DNA of 64,000 nt from Streptococcus ilei (GCF_000479335.1 NC_022584.1:310001-374000); one strand, 5' to 3'. Shown: positions 10,246-20,577, numbered from the stretch's first letter. A program made the numbers and translations. Notes: generated by a model from the letters alone, not told the origin.

Positions 10246-10962
10246 CCCCACCATCTGATCGATGTCCGTGAGGTGACAGAGACCTACTCGGCTTATGATT
10301 TTGTCAAAGAAGCTAGCCAAGCCATCGAAGAGATTCAAGAACGGGGCCATCTTCCCATTGTTGCTGGAGGGACAGGTCTCTATGTCCAAAGTCTGCTCGA
10401 AGGTTATCATCTAGGAGGGAATGTTGCCCATGAGGATATCCTAGCCTATCGGGAGTCATTGTCTCCTCTTACGGACGAAGAACTGTTTGAACAAGTAGCG
10501 AAAGAGGGGATTGAAATCCCGCAGATCAATCGTAGACGGGCCATGCGGGCTTTGGAAATCGCCCATTTCGGTCAGGACTTGGAAAATCAAGCTCCAGCCT
10601 ATGAGCCTTATATTATCTGTCTAGACGATGATCGCCCAGCCTTGTATGACCGCATTAACCGACGGGTGGACCTCATGGTTGAGCAGGGCTTATTAGAAGA
10701 AGCTAAATGGCTCTATGATAACCATCCTGAGGTTCAGGCGGCTAAGGGGATTGGCTACAAGGAGCTCTTTCCTTATTTTAAGGGAGAGCAAAGTTTAGAA
10801 GAGGCTCTAGAGCAGCTCAAGCAAAACACGCGCCGCTTTGCCAAGCGCCAGTTGACCTGGTTTCGCAATCGGATGACGGTCCATTTTTACCAGATAGGAG
10901 AAGAAGGCTTCAAGGAGCGGGTTCTTCAAGATATAGAAAGATTTTTAGATGATAGAAACTGA
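10072..10962 (+). CDS. miaA: tRNA dimethylallyltransferase MiaA
   Basis: MiaA transfers a dimethylallyl group to A37 of tRNAs that read codons starting with U. The 296-aa product has the P-loop GPTAVGKT at 10-17, DSQQVY near 38-43, and the tail motif [13 protein letters not shown] chose the ATG at 10072 because AAGGAAA precedes it and family members start MKxKIIVIVG; the in-frame ATG at 10048 lies too close to the -10 (10026-10031). The gene overlaps hflX by 14 bases, starting a seven-gene operon. Its 5' end is duplicated upstream. Confidence 0.95.
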   Translation: MKNKIIVIVGPTAVGKTALAIEVAQRFQGEVISGDSQQVYRTLDIGTAKASPEEQAMAPHHLIDVREVTETYSAYDFVKEASQAIEEIQERGHLPIVAGGTGLYVQSLLEGYHLGGNVAHEDILAYRESLSPLTDEELFEQVAKEGIEIPQINRRRAMRALEIAHFGQDLENQAPAYEPYIICLDDDRPALYDRINRRVDLMVEQGLLEEAKWLYDNHPEVQAAKGIGYKELFPYFKGEQSLEEALEQLKQNTRRFAKRQLTWFRNRMTVHFYQIGEEGFKERVLQDIERFLDDRN

Positions 10963-12199
10963 GAAAAAACAGGAGCGGGTCCTCATTGTCGGGGTCGAAC
11001 TCCAAGACATGGAAAACTTTGACATGTCCATGGAGGAGTTGGCCAGTCTAGCCAAGACAGCCGGAGCTGAAGTAGTCGGTGTCTACACTCAGAAGAGAGA
11101 GAAGTACGACAGTAAGACCTTCGTTGGCTCTGGAAAGCTAGAAGAAATTGCTCAAATGGTTGATGCTGATGAGGTTTCGACAGTTGTCGTTAACAACCGT
11201 TTGACCCCACGACAAAATGTGAATTTAGAAGAAATTTTGGGTGTAAAGGTCATCGATCGGATGCAACTCATCTTGGATATCTTTGCCATGCGGGCACGGA
11301 GCCACGAAGGCAAGCTCCAGGTTCATCTAGCCCAACTCAAGTATCTTTTGCCTCGTTTGGTGGGTCAAGGGATTATGCTCAGCCGTCAGGCTGGAGGGAT
11401 TGGTTCACGTGGTCCAGGGGAAAGTCAGCTGGAGTTAAACCGCCGGAGTGTCCGCAATCAAATCACCGATATTGAGCGTCAACTCAAGGTAGTCGAGAAG
11501 AACCGAGAAGTGGTTCGAGAAAAACGCCTAGAATCTTCTGTTTTTAAGATTGGCTTGATTGGCTACACCAATGCAGGGAAGTCAACCATTATGAATGCTT
11601 TGACCAGTAAGACCCAGTACGAAGCAGATGAACTCTTTGCGACCTTGGATGCCACAACCAAGAGTATTCATCTAACAGGCAATTTACAAGTAACCCTGAC
11701 AGATACGGTTGGCTTTATTCAGGACTTGCCGACAGAGCTGGTGACCAGCTTTAAGTCAACCCTAGAAGAAAGTAAAAATGTGGATCTCTTGGTCCATGTT
11801 ATTGATGCCTCTGATCCCAACCATGAGGAGCATGAAAAGACAGTCCTTCAGATTATGAAAGATTTGGAGATGCTGGATATTCCACGCTTGACCCTCTACA
11901 ACAAGGCAGACAAGGTCGAGGACTTTACCCCGACACAGACACCTTACCGCCTGGTTTCGGCCAAGGATCCCGATAGTCGAACTAAACTTCAGGACATTCT
12001 ACTTGAAAAGATGCAAGAGCTCTTCCAGCCTTTTACGATTCAAGTACCTTTTGAGCAAGCCTATCGGATCCATGAGTTGGAGACTATGGCCATTTTGACC
12101 GAGCGTTCCTATGAGGAGACTGGCGAGGTCTTAACAGGCTACATCGCCCCTAAAAATGCATGGAGACTAGAGGAGTTTTATCATCATGGATTATCTTAA
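10949..12199 (+). CDS. hflX: GTPase HflX
   Basis: This is a ribosome-associated GTPase that splits stalled or hibernating ribosomes under stress (family knowledge). It has 416 aa. The N-terminal HflX domain ends with the glycine-rich [11 protein letters not shown] near 150. The G domain has G1 GYTNAGKST near 204, G3 DTVGF and G4 NKAD. It overlaps miaA upstream by 14 bases and the next gene by 14 bases, so the operon is translationally coupled. Confidence 0.95.
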   Translation: MIETEKKQERVLIVGVELQDMENFDMSMEELASLAKTAGAEVVGVYTQKREKYDSKTFVGSGKLEEIAQMVDADEVSTVVVNNRLTPRQNVNLEEILGVKVIDRMQLILDIFAMRARSHEGKLQVHLAQLKYLLPRLVGQGIMLSRQAGGIGSRGPGESQLELNRRSVRNQITDIERQLKVVEKNREVVREKRLESSVFKIGLIGYTNAGKSTIMNALTSKTQYEADELFATLDATTKSIHLTGNLQVTLTDTVGFIQDLPTELVTSFKSTLEESKNVDLLVHVIDASDPNHEEHEKTVLQIMKDLEMLDIPRLTLYNKADKVEDFTPTQTPYRLVSAKDPDSRTKLQDILLEKMQELFQPFTIQVPFEQAYRIHELETMAILTERSYEETGEVLTGYIAPKNAWRLEEFYHHGLS

Positions 12200-12803
12200 C
12201 CTCGCCCTCAGCTATGGAGGCTATACCAGTCTAGACAAGGTCTATTTAGATCGGATCTTGGCGGGATTGACAGAGGAGCAGAAGCTCCAGTTTATTACAC
12301 CACCACCGAGTGTGATCAATGCCTACTTCGCTGAGCTCTACCAAAAAAAGAGCCCAGAAGCTGCAACTGACTACTATGAACAAGTCACTGAGGCCTTTGA
12401 TCTCTATCAGACACATCCCAGCTTTGAGGAGGAGAAACCCTTTGTCCGTCTCAATCTTTCAGGTAAGGCCTATGGTTTTTGCTACCGAGAGAAGGGACTG
12501 GCTCAAGTATTTGCCCAGCAAGCAGAAGCCGTCAGCATGGACCTCTTGTTTGAGATCGCGCAAATCTTTCCTCACTACCTCGTCTATGAAGAGGAAGGCT
12601 TGATTTTTATGCGCCTTGTTAGGGAACAAGAGGTAGTCGAGACCAAGGAATTGTCAGCTTTGTCGAATCTCGAAGAGCTGGCAGATGGTAGCATCCGTCT
12701 ATCTGGCTACAACCAGGACGAATTGGTTCAATTAGCCACTGCCTACCCTGGAAAAATCGCTGTTCGATCTAAGAATCGGACCGCTATGATCTATATTAGT
12801 TAG
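12186..12803 (+). CDS. Conserved streptococcal protein of unknown function
   Basis: This 205-aa soluble protein always seems to sit between hflX and rnz in streptococci (from memory). It is acidic, has no membrane segments, and I see no catalytic motif. I recall that some genomes label it cystathionine beta-lyase, but it has no PLP lysine motif and is far too short for that. GAGGAG lies upstream of the ATG, which overlaps the end of hflX. Its place suggests an RNA-related role, but that is only context. Confidence 0.75.
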   Translation: MDYLNLALSYGGYTSLDKVYLDRILAGLTEEQKLQFITPPPSVINAYFAELYQKKSPEAATDYYEQVTEAFDLYQTHPSFEEEKPFVRLNLSGKAYGFCYREKGLAQVFAQQAEAVSMDLLFEIAQIFPHYLVYEEEGLIFMRLVREQEVVETKELSALSNLEELADGSIRLSGYNQDELVQLATAYPGKIAVRSKNRTAMIYIS

Positions 12804-12813
12804 AAAGTATACA

Positions 12814-13743
12814 ATGGAAATTCAATTTTTAGGAACGGGTGCGGGACAACCGTCCAAATCTCGTAATGTCTCTAGTCTAGCTCTCAAACTCCTGGATGAA
12901 ATCAATGAAGTTTGGCTCTTTGACTGTGGGGAAGGGACGCAGAACCGAATCTTAGAAACCAGCATCCGTCCTCGAAAGGTTAGCAAGATTTTTATTACCC
13001 ATCTTCACGGGGATCATATTTTTGGCTTGCCAGGTTTCCTCTCTAGCCGAGCTTTTCAGGCCAATGAAGAGCAGACCGATCTAGAGATTTATGGCCCAGT
13101 TGGGATCAAGTCTTTTGTCTTGACTAGTCTTCGGGTTTCTGGCTCTCGTCTCCCATACCAGATCCATTTTCATGAGTTTGATGAAGGTTCACTTGGGAAA
13201 ATCATGGAGACAGACAAATTCACAGTCTATGCCGAGACCTTGGACCATACCATCTTCTGTGTGGGCTACCGCATCATGCAGAAAGACCTGGAAGGAACGC
13301 TCGACGCAGATAAGCTCAAAGCGGCAGGGGTTCCATTTGGACCGCTCTTTGGCCAGGTTAAAAATGGACAGGACGTTACATTAGAGGATGGCACCCAGAT
13401 CATTGCTGCGGACTACATTTCAGCTCCTCGACCTGGTAAGGTCATCACGATCCTAGGCGACACACGTAAGACCAATGCCAGTGTCAGACTCGCGGTCAAT
13501 GCCGATGTCCTCGTTCACGAGTCCACCTATGGCAAGGGCGATGAGAAGATTGCTCGGAAGCACGGACACTCGACTAACATGCAGGCGGCAGAAGTGGCGC
13601 GTGAAGCAGGGGCCAAACGCCTTCTTCTCAACCATATCAGCGCCCGCTTCCTTTCCAAGGACGTCAGCCAATTGCGCAAGGATGCCGCAACTATTTTTGA
13701 CAAGGTCCATGTGGTCAAGGACCTAGAAGAAGTGGAGATCTAA
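12814..13743 (+). CDS. rnz: Ribonuclease Z
   Basis: RNase Z is the endonuclease that removes 3' trailers from tRNA precursors. This metallo-beta-lactamase protein has 309 aa, the normal size. The zinc motif [13 protein letters not shown] lies near residues 62-74, with further metal ligands in LGDTR and the C-terminal LNHISAR. It belongs to the miaA-hflX operon, so two tRNA maturation genes are co-transcribed. The SDR gene starts 1 base after its stop. Confidence 0.96.
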   Translation: MEIQFLGTGAGQPSKSRNVSSLALKLLDEINEVWLFDCGEGTQNRILETSIRPRKVSKIFITHLHGDHIFGLPGFLSSRAFQANEEQTDLEIYGPVGIKSFVLTSLRVSGSRLPYQIHFHEFDEGSLGKIMETDKFTVYAETLDHTIFCVGYRIMQKDLEGTLDADKLKAAGVPFGPLFGQVKNGQDVTLEDGTQIIAADYISAPRPGKVITILGDTRKTNASVRLAVNADVLVHESTYGKGDEKIARKHGHSTNMQAAEVAREAGAKRLLLNHISARFLSKDVSQLRKDAATIFDKVHVVKDLEEVEI

Positions 13744-13744
13744 G

Positions 13745-14500
13745 ATGCGAACCATCATCATCACAGGAGCGAGTGGAGGCCTAGCTCAGGAAATGATCAA
13801 ACTCCTCCCTGAAGACCGGTTGATTCTTTTAGGGAGAAATCAAGAAAAACTGGAAGAGCTCTATGCCGGCCATCCTCAGGCTGAATGCATTGGACTTGAT
13901 ATCACGGATTCTTCAGCTGTCCAAAAGCTTGTCGAAGAACTGATTCAGCGCTATGGAAAGATCGATGTCTTGGTCAACAATGCTGGCTATGGAATCTTTG
14001 AAGAGTTTGACCAGATCACCAATGAGCAAATTCATGCCATGTTTGAAGTCAATACCTTTGCATTGATGAACCTTTCACGCTTGATTGGTGCGCACATGAA
14101 GGAAGCAGGAAAGGGGCACATTGTCAACATCGTCAGCATGGCGGGCTTAGTTGCAACTGCTAAATCTAGCCTCTATTCGGCGACCAAGTTTGCGGCCATT
14201 GGCTTCTCTAATGCTCTGCGTTTAGAGCTCATGCCCTTTAGTGTCTATGTAACGACGGTCAATCCAGGTCCAATCCGGACTAGTTTCTTTGACCAGGCAG
14301 ATCCAGACGGAAGCTATGTCAAAGCTGTGGACCGTTATATTTTGGAGCCAGGCTTTGTGGCTAAGAAGATTGTGAAGAATTTTGGAAAACCAAAACGCGA
14401 GCTCAATCTTCCTTGGCTCTTGAACCTGACCTATAAGCTCTATACCCTTTTCCCACGCATCTCGGACAAGCTAGCTAGCAAGATGTTCAATTACAAATAG
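13745..14500 (+). CDS. SDR-family NAD(P)-dependent oxidoreductase
   Basis: This short-chain dehydrogenase/reductase has 251 aa. The cofactor motif TGASGGLAQ is at 7-15, the structural motif NNAGYG at 78-83, and the catalytic YSATK at 144-148, with Ser near 131-142. All catalytic residues are present, so it should be active. The substrate cannot be read from sequence. It follows rnz by 1 base and precedes a methyltransferase by 10 bases. The basic and hydrophobic C-terminus (about 210-251) could touch the membrane. Confidence 0.9.
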   Translation: MRTIIITGASGGLAQEMIKLLPEDRLILLGRNQEKLEELYAGHPQAECIGLDITDSSAVQKLVEELIQRYGKIDVLVNNAGYGIFEEFDQITNEQIHAMFEVNTFALMNLSRLIGAHMKEAGKGHIVNIVSMAGLVATAKSSLYSATKFAAIGFSNALRLELMPFSVYVTTVNPGPIRTSFFDQADPDGSYVKAVDRYILEPGFVAKKIVKNFGKPKRELNLPWLLNLTYKLYTLFPRISDKLASKMFNYK

Positions 14501-14510
14501 GAGGAGATAG

Positions 14511-15221
14511 ATGGCAGCTAATATTCAAGCCTATTTAGAAAACCTCAAGCAACCCTGGGGACAGATCTATTATGATATCCTTTTTGAGCAATTAAAAGAC
14601 ATCAAAGGAAAGCGGGTGCTTGACTTCGGCAGTGGCTTCGGCCTTGTAGCCAACCACTTGGCGCAAGACAATGAAGTCCTTGCTGTGGAACCCAATGAGG
14701 AAATGGTAGCCTTGCGGGTCCAGGATTATCCCTATCAACAACTCGTCGGAAGTCTGGACCAGTTGGCAATCCTTGAAGATGCCAGCTTTGATGTCATCCT
14801 TTGCCACAATGTCTTGGAGTATGTAGAGGATCGCAAGCTGGTTCTTGAAGAATTTACCCGTCTCTTGAAACCAGGAGGCCTGCTCTCTATCGTCAAGCAC
14901 AATGAGGTTGGCCGCGTCCTGCAGACGGTGGTCTTTGAAAATGATACTCAGAAGGCCCTCGATTTGCTAGCAGGCCAAGATCTGGAAACCCACTCCATGG
15001 GCTTGGCCCAGGCCTATGATCTAGATAGAACAGTCGAAGACCTAGCTCTTGAAGTCCAGGACTACCAAGGAATTCGAGTTTTCTATGCCTTGCAGGACAA
15101 CCGCTACAAAGGCCAAGAAGGCTGGGGAGAGTCTATGCTTCAGATGGAGCTAGCAGTCTGCCAAGAGTCCCCTTACAAGGATATCACTTTCTTCCAGCAC
15201 TTTCGGTTAAAAAGGAGTTAA
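14511..15221 (+). CDS. Class I SAM-dependent methyltransferase
   Basis: This 236-aa methyltransferase shows SAM motif I VLDFGSGFGLVANHL at about 36-50 and acidic motif II AVEPNEEM. The post-motif region CHNVLEYVED and LLKPGGLLS is typical of the Methyltransf_11 group. The substrate is unknown. A GGAGGA ribosome binding site precedes the ATG. It is the sixth gene of the miaA operon, one base before a GNAT gene. Confidence 0.88.
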   Translation: MAANIQAYLENLKQPWGQIYYDILFEQLKDIKGKRVLDFGSGFGLVANHLAQDNEVLAVEPNEEMVALRVQDYPYQQLVGSLDQLAILEDASFDVILCHNVLEYVEDRKLVLEEFTRLLKPGGLLSIVKHNEVGRVLQTVVFENDTQKALDLLAGQDLETHSMGLAQAYDLDRTVEDLALEVQDYQGIRVFYALQDNRYKGQEGWGESMLQMELAVCQESPYKDITFFQHFRLKRS

Positions 15222-15222
15222 G

Positions 15223-15627
15223 ATGTTAGAGTATAAACAAGAGATTCCAGCGATGACAGACCTAGTCGCACTCTACAGCTCAGTCGGCTGGACCAATTAT
15301 ACCAACAATCCACCCATGCTAGAAGAAGCTGTCAAAGCCAGTCTCTGGCAGTTAGCAGTCTATGATGAGAAAGAGCTCGTCGCCTACATTCGCTTGGTAG
15401 GTGATGGGCACTCTGTCCTGTTGGTGCAAGACCTCTTGGTGCGACCAGATCACCAGCGCCAAGGCATCGGAAAGAAACTCTTAGAAGAGGCTTTAGCAAG
15501 GTTCCCCCATGTCTATCAACGGCTTCTTGTCACTGAACGGAGCGAGAAAAATCTAGCCTTTTACCAATCCCTGGGCTTTGTCGAACTTTCTGAGCAAGCC
15601 TGTACAGGGATGATTTATAGTAATTGA
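15223..15627 (+). CDS. GNAT-family N-acetyltransferase
   Basis: This is a compact acetyltransferase of 134 aa. The acetyl-CoA pyrophosphate loop RQGIGK is at 79-84, after the strand LLVQDLLVRPDHQ. The C-terminal FYQSLGFVEL is the usual motif B. The substrate is unknown. It is the last gene of the miaA-hflX operon; a terminator begins 5 bases after its stop. Confidence 0.88.
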   Translation: MLEYKQEIPAMTDLVALYSSVGWTNYTNNPPMLEEAVKASLWQLAVYDEKELVAYIRLVGDGHSVLLVQDLLVRPDHQRQGIGKKLLEEALARFPHVYQRLLVTERSEKNLAFYQSLGFVELSEQACTGMIYSN

Positions 15628-15632
15628 CGGAG

Positions 15633-15662
15633 AGGATTTCCAGATAGGGAATCCTTTCTTCA
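15633..15662 (+). terminator. Terminator of the miaA-GNAT operon
   Basis: The 9-bp stem AGGATTTCC/GGAATCCT (one wobble pair, one bulged G) is followed by TTCTT. It lies just after the GNAT stop codon and before the recJ promoter. Confidence 0.7.
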
Positions 15663-15709
15663 TTTCTTCTGTAAAATCATTTTTTCGCATTTGAAAAAAT
15701 AATTCATGT

Positions 15710-15715
15710 TATAAT
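15710..15715 (+). promoter_or_regulatory. recJ promoter -10
   Basis: A perfect TATAAT lies 35 bases before the chosen recJ start at 15751. The ATG at 15727 is only 11 bases downstream of it and would be nearly leaderless. Confidence 0.65.
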
Positions 15716-15750
15716 AAGAAGACTAGATGACAGGGAGAAAAGAAAAACAG

Positions 15751-17967
15751 ATGATCACGTCAAAATATGAATGGCAGTTTGCTGCGCCCTTTTCAGATGA
15801 TACTTTTTTGGCGCAAGCAAAGAAGAGAGGATTAGAAGCATCTGCAGCCAAGTTACTGGGAGAACGAGGGATCCAGACGGAAGAGGCGCTGGATCGTTTT
15901 CTTGAACCGCGGCTAGAAGATCTGCATGATCCCTACCTGCTTCACGATATGGACAAGGCAGTGGATCGCATTCGCCAAGCCATTGAAGACTATGAACAAA
16001 TCCTAGTTTATGGGGACTATGATGCGGACGGGATGACAGCCGCTTCTATTATGAAGGAAACCCTGGAGCAGATGGGGGCGGAAGTAGCCGTCTATCTCCC
16101 CAACCGCTTTACGGATGGCTACGGTCCCAATGCCAGTGTCTACAAGTACTTTATCGAACAGCAGGGGATTTCCCTCATCATCACGGTGGACAATGGAGTA
16201 GCTGGACACGAAGCCATTGACTTGGCCCAAAGCATGGGGGTAGATGTCATTGTGACCGACCACCATGCCATGCCCGAAGTCTTGCCCGATGCCTATGCTG
16301 TCATTCACCCCGAGCATCCAGATGCTGATTATCCTTTCAAGCACCTAGCGGGCTGTGGGGTTGCTTTTAAATTGGCCTGTGCCCTCCTAGAAGAGGTGCC
16401 CCTAGATTTCCTTGATCTGGTAGCGATTGGGACTATTGCGGATATGGTCAGTCTGATAGACGAAAACCGTATCCTGGTCAAGTACGGCCTAGCTGTCCTT
16501 CGGCAAACCCAACGGATCGGCCTCCAGGAAATGCTCAAGCTGGCCTCCATCGCCCCTCAAGATGTAAATGAAGAAACAGTTGGTTTTCAGATTGCTCCTC
16601 GTCTCAATGCCCTGGGTCGCTTGGCTGACCCAAATCCAGCGGTCGAACTCTTGACAGGTTTTGACGACGAAGAAGCGCTAGAAATTGCGATGATGATTCA
16701 AGCCAAGAATGAAGAGCGCAAGGAGATCGTCCAAGCCATCTATGATGAAGCCAAAGCCATGGTCGACCCAAGTCTTCCTGTTCAAATCTTGGCAAAAGAA
16801 GGCTGGAATCCTGGTGTCTTAGGAATCGTGGCCGGGCGTCTACTAGAAGAGCTCCATCAGCCCATCATCGTCCTCACCATAGACCAAGGCAAGGCCAAGG
16901 GAAGCGCGCGAAGTCCCGAAAGTGTCCATATTTTTGAAGCCCTAGATCCCCATCGGGATCTCTTTATCGCCTTTGGAGGTCATGCGGGTGCAGCTGGTAT
17001 GACTTTGGAAGTGGACAAACTCCCTCATCTGACTGATATTTTTTCCGATTATATTCGTGAAAAAGGGATTGACCTGACGGCCAAATCTACCCTCTTTGTG
17101 GATGAGGAATTGGACCTAGAAGAGCTGACCTTGGATACCTTGAAGAGTTTTGATCGTCTAGCACCTTTTGGGATGGACCATAAGAAGCCGGTCTTTTACA
17201 TTCGTGATTTCCAAGTGGAGTCTAGTCGGACCATGGGGGCTGGTAATAGCCATCTGAAGTTGAAGATTCAAAAAGGCAATGCCCGCTTTGATGTGGTGGC
17301 TTTTGGTCAGGGCCATTTGGAATTGGAGTACTCCCAAGCGAAAAACTTGGAGCTGGTGGTATCCTTGTCCATCAATCAGTGGAATGGACAGACAACCCTG
17401 CAACTGATGGTGGTGGATGCCCGTGTAGAAGGAGTACAGCTCTACAATATCCGAGGAAAGAATGCTCCTCTCCCACAAGCTATCCCACTCTTTAGTCAGT
17501 TAGAAGGAGCGGTTGATTCCCCAGCCATTGTCATTGATCGCATACCGGATGACCTGGCTGACTTGAAAGCCCTCTTCCAAGAACAGAACTTCCAAGCGGT
17601 TTATTTTAAAAATCACTTAGACAAGGCCTATTATTTGACCGGCTACGGTAGCCGTGATCAGTATGCTAAACTCTACAAAACGCTTTATCAATTCCCAGAG
17701 TTTGATGTCCGCCATAAGCTCAGCCAACTATCTGACTACCTCAAGATTCCACAGGTTTTGTTGATCAAGATGATCCAGATTTTCCAAGAATTGGGCTTTG
17801 TCCAGATTAAAAATGGCATCATGACGGTTAACAAGGATGCGGAGAAGAAGGAAATTGCCTCTAGTTCCATCTATCAGGACTTGGTGCAGACGGTCAAAGA
17901 CCAGGAACTCATGGCCCTAGGGTCTGTGCAAGAAATCTATGATTATTTGCTTTCTGATGAAAAGTAA
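15751..17967 (+). CDS. recJ: Single-stranded-DNA-specific exonuclease RecJ
   Basis: RecJ is a 5'-3' ssDNA exonuclease used in recombination and mismatch repair. The product has 738 aa from the ATG at 15751, which gives the family-type start MITxxYEWQFA; an in-frame ATG at 15727 would add 8 residues. The DHH domain has VYGDYDADG near 85 and VTDHHAMP near 167. DHHA1 shows GGHAGAAGM near 410. A long C-terminal extension after about 570, typical of Firmicutes RecJ, ends in a winged-helix-like segment. Confidence 0.95.
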   Translation: MITSKYEWQFAAPFSDDTFLAQAKKRGLEASAAKLLGERGIQTEEALDRFLEPRLEDLHDPYLLHDMDKAVDRIRQAIEDYEQILVYGDYDADGMTAASIMKETLEQMGAEVAVYLPNRFTDGYGPNASVYKYFIEQQGISLIITVDNGVAGHEAIDLAQSMGVDVIVTDHHAMPEVLPDAYAVIHPEHPDADYPFKHLAGCGVAFKLACALLEEVPLDFLDLVAIGTIADMVSLIDENRILVKYGLAVLRQTQRIGLQEMLKLASIAPQDVNEETVGFQIAPRLNALGRLADPNPAVELLTGFDDEEALEIAMMIQAKNEERKEIVQAIYDEAKAMVDPSLPVQILAKEGWNPGVLGIVAGRLLEELHQPIIVLTIDQGKAKGSARSPESVHIFEALDPHRDLFIAFGGHAGAAGMTLEVDKLPHLTDIFSDYIREKGIDLTAKSTLFVDEELDLEELTLDTLKSFDRLAPFGMDHKKPVFYIRDFQVESSRTMGAGNSHLKLKIQKGNARFDVVAFGQGHLELEYSQAKNLELVVSLSINQWNGQTTLQLMVVDARVEGVQLYNIRGKNAPLPQAIPLFSQLEGAVDSPAIVIDRIPDDLADLKALFQEQNFQAVYFKNHLDKAYYLTGYGSRDQYAKLYKTLYQFPEFDVRHKLSQLSDYLKIPQVLLIKMIQIFQELGFVQIKNGIMTVNKDAEKKEIASSSIYQDLVQTVKDQELMALGSVQEIYDYLLSDEK

Positions 17968-18078
17968 CGATTGCTCATGAATCATACTAAAGTCTGCTTT
18001 TTTAAGACTTTCTAGTGCATCCCGTGAATATTCATGGTATAATGAAATGTAAACATAAAATTTTGAAAGAAGTTAAAA

Positions 18079-18591
18079 ATGAACTTAAAAGATTACATTG
18101 CAAGCATTGAAAACTATCCACAAGAAGGGATTACCTTCCGTGATATCAGCCCTTTGATGGCAGATGGCAATGCTTATAGTTATGCGATTCGTGAAATCGT
18201 TCAATACGCGACGGATAAGAAGATCGATATGATCGTCGGACCTGAAGCGCGTGGCTTCATCGTAGGATGTCCAGTCGCTTTTGAATTGGGAATTGGTTTT
18301 GCACCTGTTCGGAAACCTGGTAAGTTGCCACGTGAAGTCATCTCAGCGGACTACGAAAAAGAATATGGTGTGGATACCTTGACCATGCACGCCGATGCTA
18401 TCAAACCAGGCCAACGCGTCCTCATCGTCGATGACCTCTTGGCAACAGGTGGTACCGTTAAAGCAACCATCGAAATGATTGAAAAACTCGGTGGAGTGGT
18501 TGCAGGTTGTGCCTTCTTGATCGAGCTCGATGATCTCAAAGGTCGCGAAGCAATCGGAGACTACGATTACAAAGTCTTGATGCATTACTAA
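18079..18591 (+). CDS. apt: Adenine phosphoribosyltransferase
   Basis: Apt makes AMP from adenine and PRPP in purine salvage. The 170-aa product has the PRPP-binding motif [13 protein letters not shown] near 114-126 and the family motif GPEARGF near 54. A TATAAT with TGG upstream lies about 35 bases before the start. It follows recJ, a neighbourhood also known from pneumococcus. With add at 20.7 kb it gives two purine salvage enzymes close together. Confidence 0.96.
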   Translation: MNLKDYIASIENYPQEGITFRDISPLMADGNAYSYAIREIVQYATDKKIDMIVGPEARGFIVGCPVAFELGIGFAPVRKPGKLPREVISADYEKEYGVDTLTMHADAIKPGQRVLIVDDLLATGGTVKATIEMIEKLGGVVAGCAFLIELDDLKGREAIGDYDYKVLMHY

Positions 18592-18643
18592 TATAGTTTA
18601 GAGCTATATCTAGATAGAGAAAAACCATAATTGAAAACTATAT

Positions 18644-18687
18644 GCTCCTGTCTTATAATAAGAGGTAACAACTTGTAAGATGGGAGC
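18644..18687 (+). promoter_or_regulatory. metA promoter region with inverted repeat reaching the ribosome binding site
   Basis: An imperfect inverted repeat pairs GCTCCTGTCTTA (18644-18655) with TAAGATGGGAGC (18676-18687), 10 of 12 positions. Its right arm contains the GGGAG ribosome binding site of metA. The apparent -10 TATAAT (18654-18659) overlaps the left arm, so the repeat may act as a DNA operator more than as an RNA hairpin. This reading is inference. Confidence 0.45.
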
Positions 18688-18692
18688 TTTTT

Positions 18693-19637
18693 ATGCCAAT
18701 TACCTTAGATAAGAAATTACCAGCAGTTGATATTCTTCGCTCAGAAAATATTTTTGTCATGGATGATATTCGGGCAACGCACCAAGATATTCGTCCGATG
18801 AATGTTCTGATTTTGAATCTCATGCCGACTAAGGTAGCAACTGAGACTCAACTGTTACGCCTCCTGGCCAATACTCCCTTGCAGATCAATGTGGATTTCC
18901 TCTATATGACAAGCCATGAGTCCAAGACAACAGCAGCAGAGCATATGGAAGTCTTCTATAAATCCTTCGAGGATATTAAAGAGAATTATTATGATGGCCT
19001 GATCATTACGGGAGCTCCAGTAGAGAAATTGGCTTTTGAGGAAGTGGATTACTGGGAGGAGTTAACAAAGGTCTTTGCTTGGTCGAAGCGCCATGTTTTT
19101 TCAACCTTGCATCTTTGTTGGGGTGCGCAAGCTGGTCTCTATTACCGCTATGGGATTGAAAAAGTGGCTCTCTGTGACAAGCTATCAGGGATCTATGAGC
19201 AAACAGTCATGAATCCACAGAACCGATTGATGCGTGGTTTTGACGATGCTTTTTTGGCTCCTCACTCACGTTATACGGATGTCCCCCTCAAAGAAGTGCT
19301 AGACAAGAGCAACTTGCAAGTCTTAGCTCAAGGCGGTGAAGTAGGGCTATCTATTCTGGCCAGTCCAGACCTTCGAGAGGTCTATAGTTTTGGTCATCTG
19401 GAGTATGACCGTGATACCTTGGCCAAGGAATACCAGCGGGATGTGAAAGCGGGCTTGAATCCAGATCTTCCCAAGAACTATTATGATCAGGATGACAGCA
19501 GTCGCGATCCTCGGATGCGGTGGAACTTAGCGGCAGCCAACTTCTTTAGTAATTGGATCAATTATGCAGTTTACCAAGAAACTCCTTATCGTTTGGAGGA
19601 GTTAGAAAAAGATATTTCATTTTATGGTTACCTATAA
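18693..19637 (+). CDS. metA: Homoserine O-acetyltransferase (MetA type)
   Basis: This enzyme acylates homoserine, the first committed step of methionine synthesis. The product has 314 aa. Cys142 in HLCWGAQAG is the acyl-enzyme nucleophile; His235 and Glu237 (GHLEYD) complete the active site. Residue 111 is Glu (GAPVEKL); in this family Glu111 goes with acetyl-CoA use and Gly111 with succinyl-CoA, so I predict an acetyltransferase although many databases say succinyl. GGGAG precedes the ATG. A dnaD-like gene follows by 9 bases. Confidence 0.95.
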   Translation: MPITLDKKLPAVDILRSENIFVMDDIRATHQDIRPMNVLILNLMPTKVATETQLLRLLANTPLQINVDFLYMTSHESKTTAAEHMEVFYKSFEDIKENYYDGLIITGAPVEKLAFEEVDYWEELTKVFAWSKRHVFSTLHLCWGAQAGLYYRYGIEKVALCDKLSGIYEQTVMNPQNRLMRGFDDAFLAPHSRYTDVPLKEVLDKSNLQVLAQGGEVGLSILASPDLREVYSFGHLEYDRDTLAKEYQRDVKAGLNPDLPKNYYDQDDSSRDPRMRWNLAAANFFSNWINYAVYQETPYRLEELEKDISFYGYL

Positions 19638-19646
19638 AGGGGTAGT

Positions 19647-20333
19647 ATGACATATTCACAAGCATTTAAGTCAGGCAATTTGGTCTTACCAAGTGCCTTA
19701 CTTTTCCATTATCACCACTTATTTAAAGACGCAGAGGATTTTCTGGTTTGGCAGTTCTTTTATTTGCAGAATACGACCAACCAATCCAGCCTCACGCCGA
19801 ACCAAATTGCAGATGCGATTGGCAAGTCGGTCGCAGAAGTCAACCAGTCCATGTCTCGCCTGACCAATCAAGGTTTGCTCCAGTATCGAACCATTGAGCT
19901 AGATGGGGAGATTGAAGTTCTTTTTGATGCGACTGTTGCGCTCGAACGCCTGGATGACTTGCTTCAAAGTAAGACGGAAGAAGCACAGCGTGGGCAAGAC
20001 AAGCAGGCAAAAAATGAACTGGCTGATTTGGTCAAAACCTTTGAGCAGGAGTTAGGCCGTTTATTGACTCCCTTTGAAATCGAAGACTTGACGCAGACAG
20101 TCAAACAGGACCAAACAGACCCTGATATTGTGAAGGCTGCCTTGAGAGAAGCAGTCTTTAACGGCAAGCCTCACTGGAAATACATCCAGGCCATCCTGCG
20201 CAATTGGCGACGGGAGGGCATTACCAGTTTGACACAATTAAAAATCAAGCAACAAGAGCGGGAGGCCCTTCAGCCTGAAAATGTCACCGTTTCAGAAGAT
20301 TTCTTACAGGCTATGGATTTATGGAAAGATTAA
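19647..20333 (+). CDS. DnaD-domain replication protein
   Basis: This 228-aa protein has an N-terminal winged-helix part (about 15-95, HTH-like NQIADAIGKSVAEVNQSMSRL) and a C-terminal DnaD/DnaB_2 domain. That domain carries the family mark YIQAILRNWRREGI near 176-189, which binds DNA in DnaD-type primosome loaders. It probably acts in replication initiation or restart. It follows metA by 9 bases and ends 2 bases before a family A repeat that likely terminates transcription. Confidence 0.85.
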   Translation: MTYSQAFKSGNLVLPSALLFHYHHLFKDAEDFLVWQFFYLQNTTNQSSLTPNQIADAIGKSVAEVNQSMSRLTNQGLLQYRTIELDGEIEVLFDATVALERLDDLLQSKTEEAQRGQDKQAKNELADLVKTFEQELGRLLTPFEIEDLTQTVKQDQTDPDIVKAALREAVFNGKPHWKYIQAILRNWRREGITSLTQLKIKQQEREALQPENVTVSEDFLQAMDLWKD

Positions 20334-20334
20334 A

Positions 20335-20513
20335 AGAGAGTGGGACAGAAATCGGTAATTCGTTAGAATTCGATTTCGTCGTCCCACCTCCGCACAGTTG
20401 AGTAGGGCTGTAAAAGCTGATGAAATCAGCGTAGTAGAGCCCACTCAACCACTGCGTCTTGCTCGACAATCCAAAGATAATTGAGAGGCTAGGACTTTTG
20501 TCCCAGCCTCTTT
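20335..20513 (+). repeat. Family A three-hairpin intergenic repeat, copy 2
   Basis: This is nearly identical to copy 1: I see GTAATT for GTCATT in hairpin 1 and AGCGTAG for AGCCTAG in hairpin 2. Hairpin 3 (GAGGCTAGGAC/GTCCCAGCCTC) is followed by TTTTT, a good terminator for the metA-dnaD unit. It begins next to the dnaD-like stop codon. Confidence 0.9.
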
Positions 20514-20577
20514 TTATATTGACGAAGTATTTATTGTATTTAATCATTTAAAAGATTCTGCAATAATGATTGAGGAC

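Noticed and set aside
12186..12803. Cystathionine beta-lyase label for the gene between hflX and rnz
   Set aside because: 205 residues, no PLP lysine motif and no aminotransferase fold marks.
18592..18630. Short ATATAG/CTATAT palindrome after apt as a terminator
   Set aside because: The stem is weak A/T-rich and has no T-run behind it.
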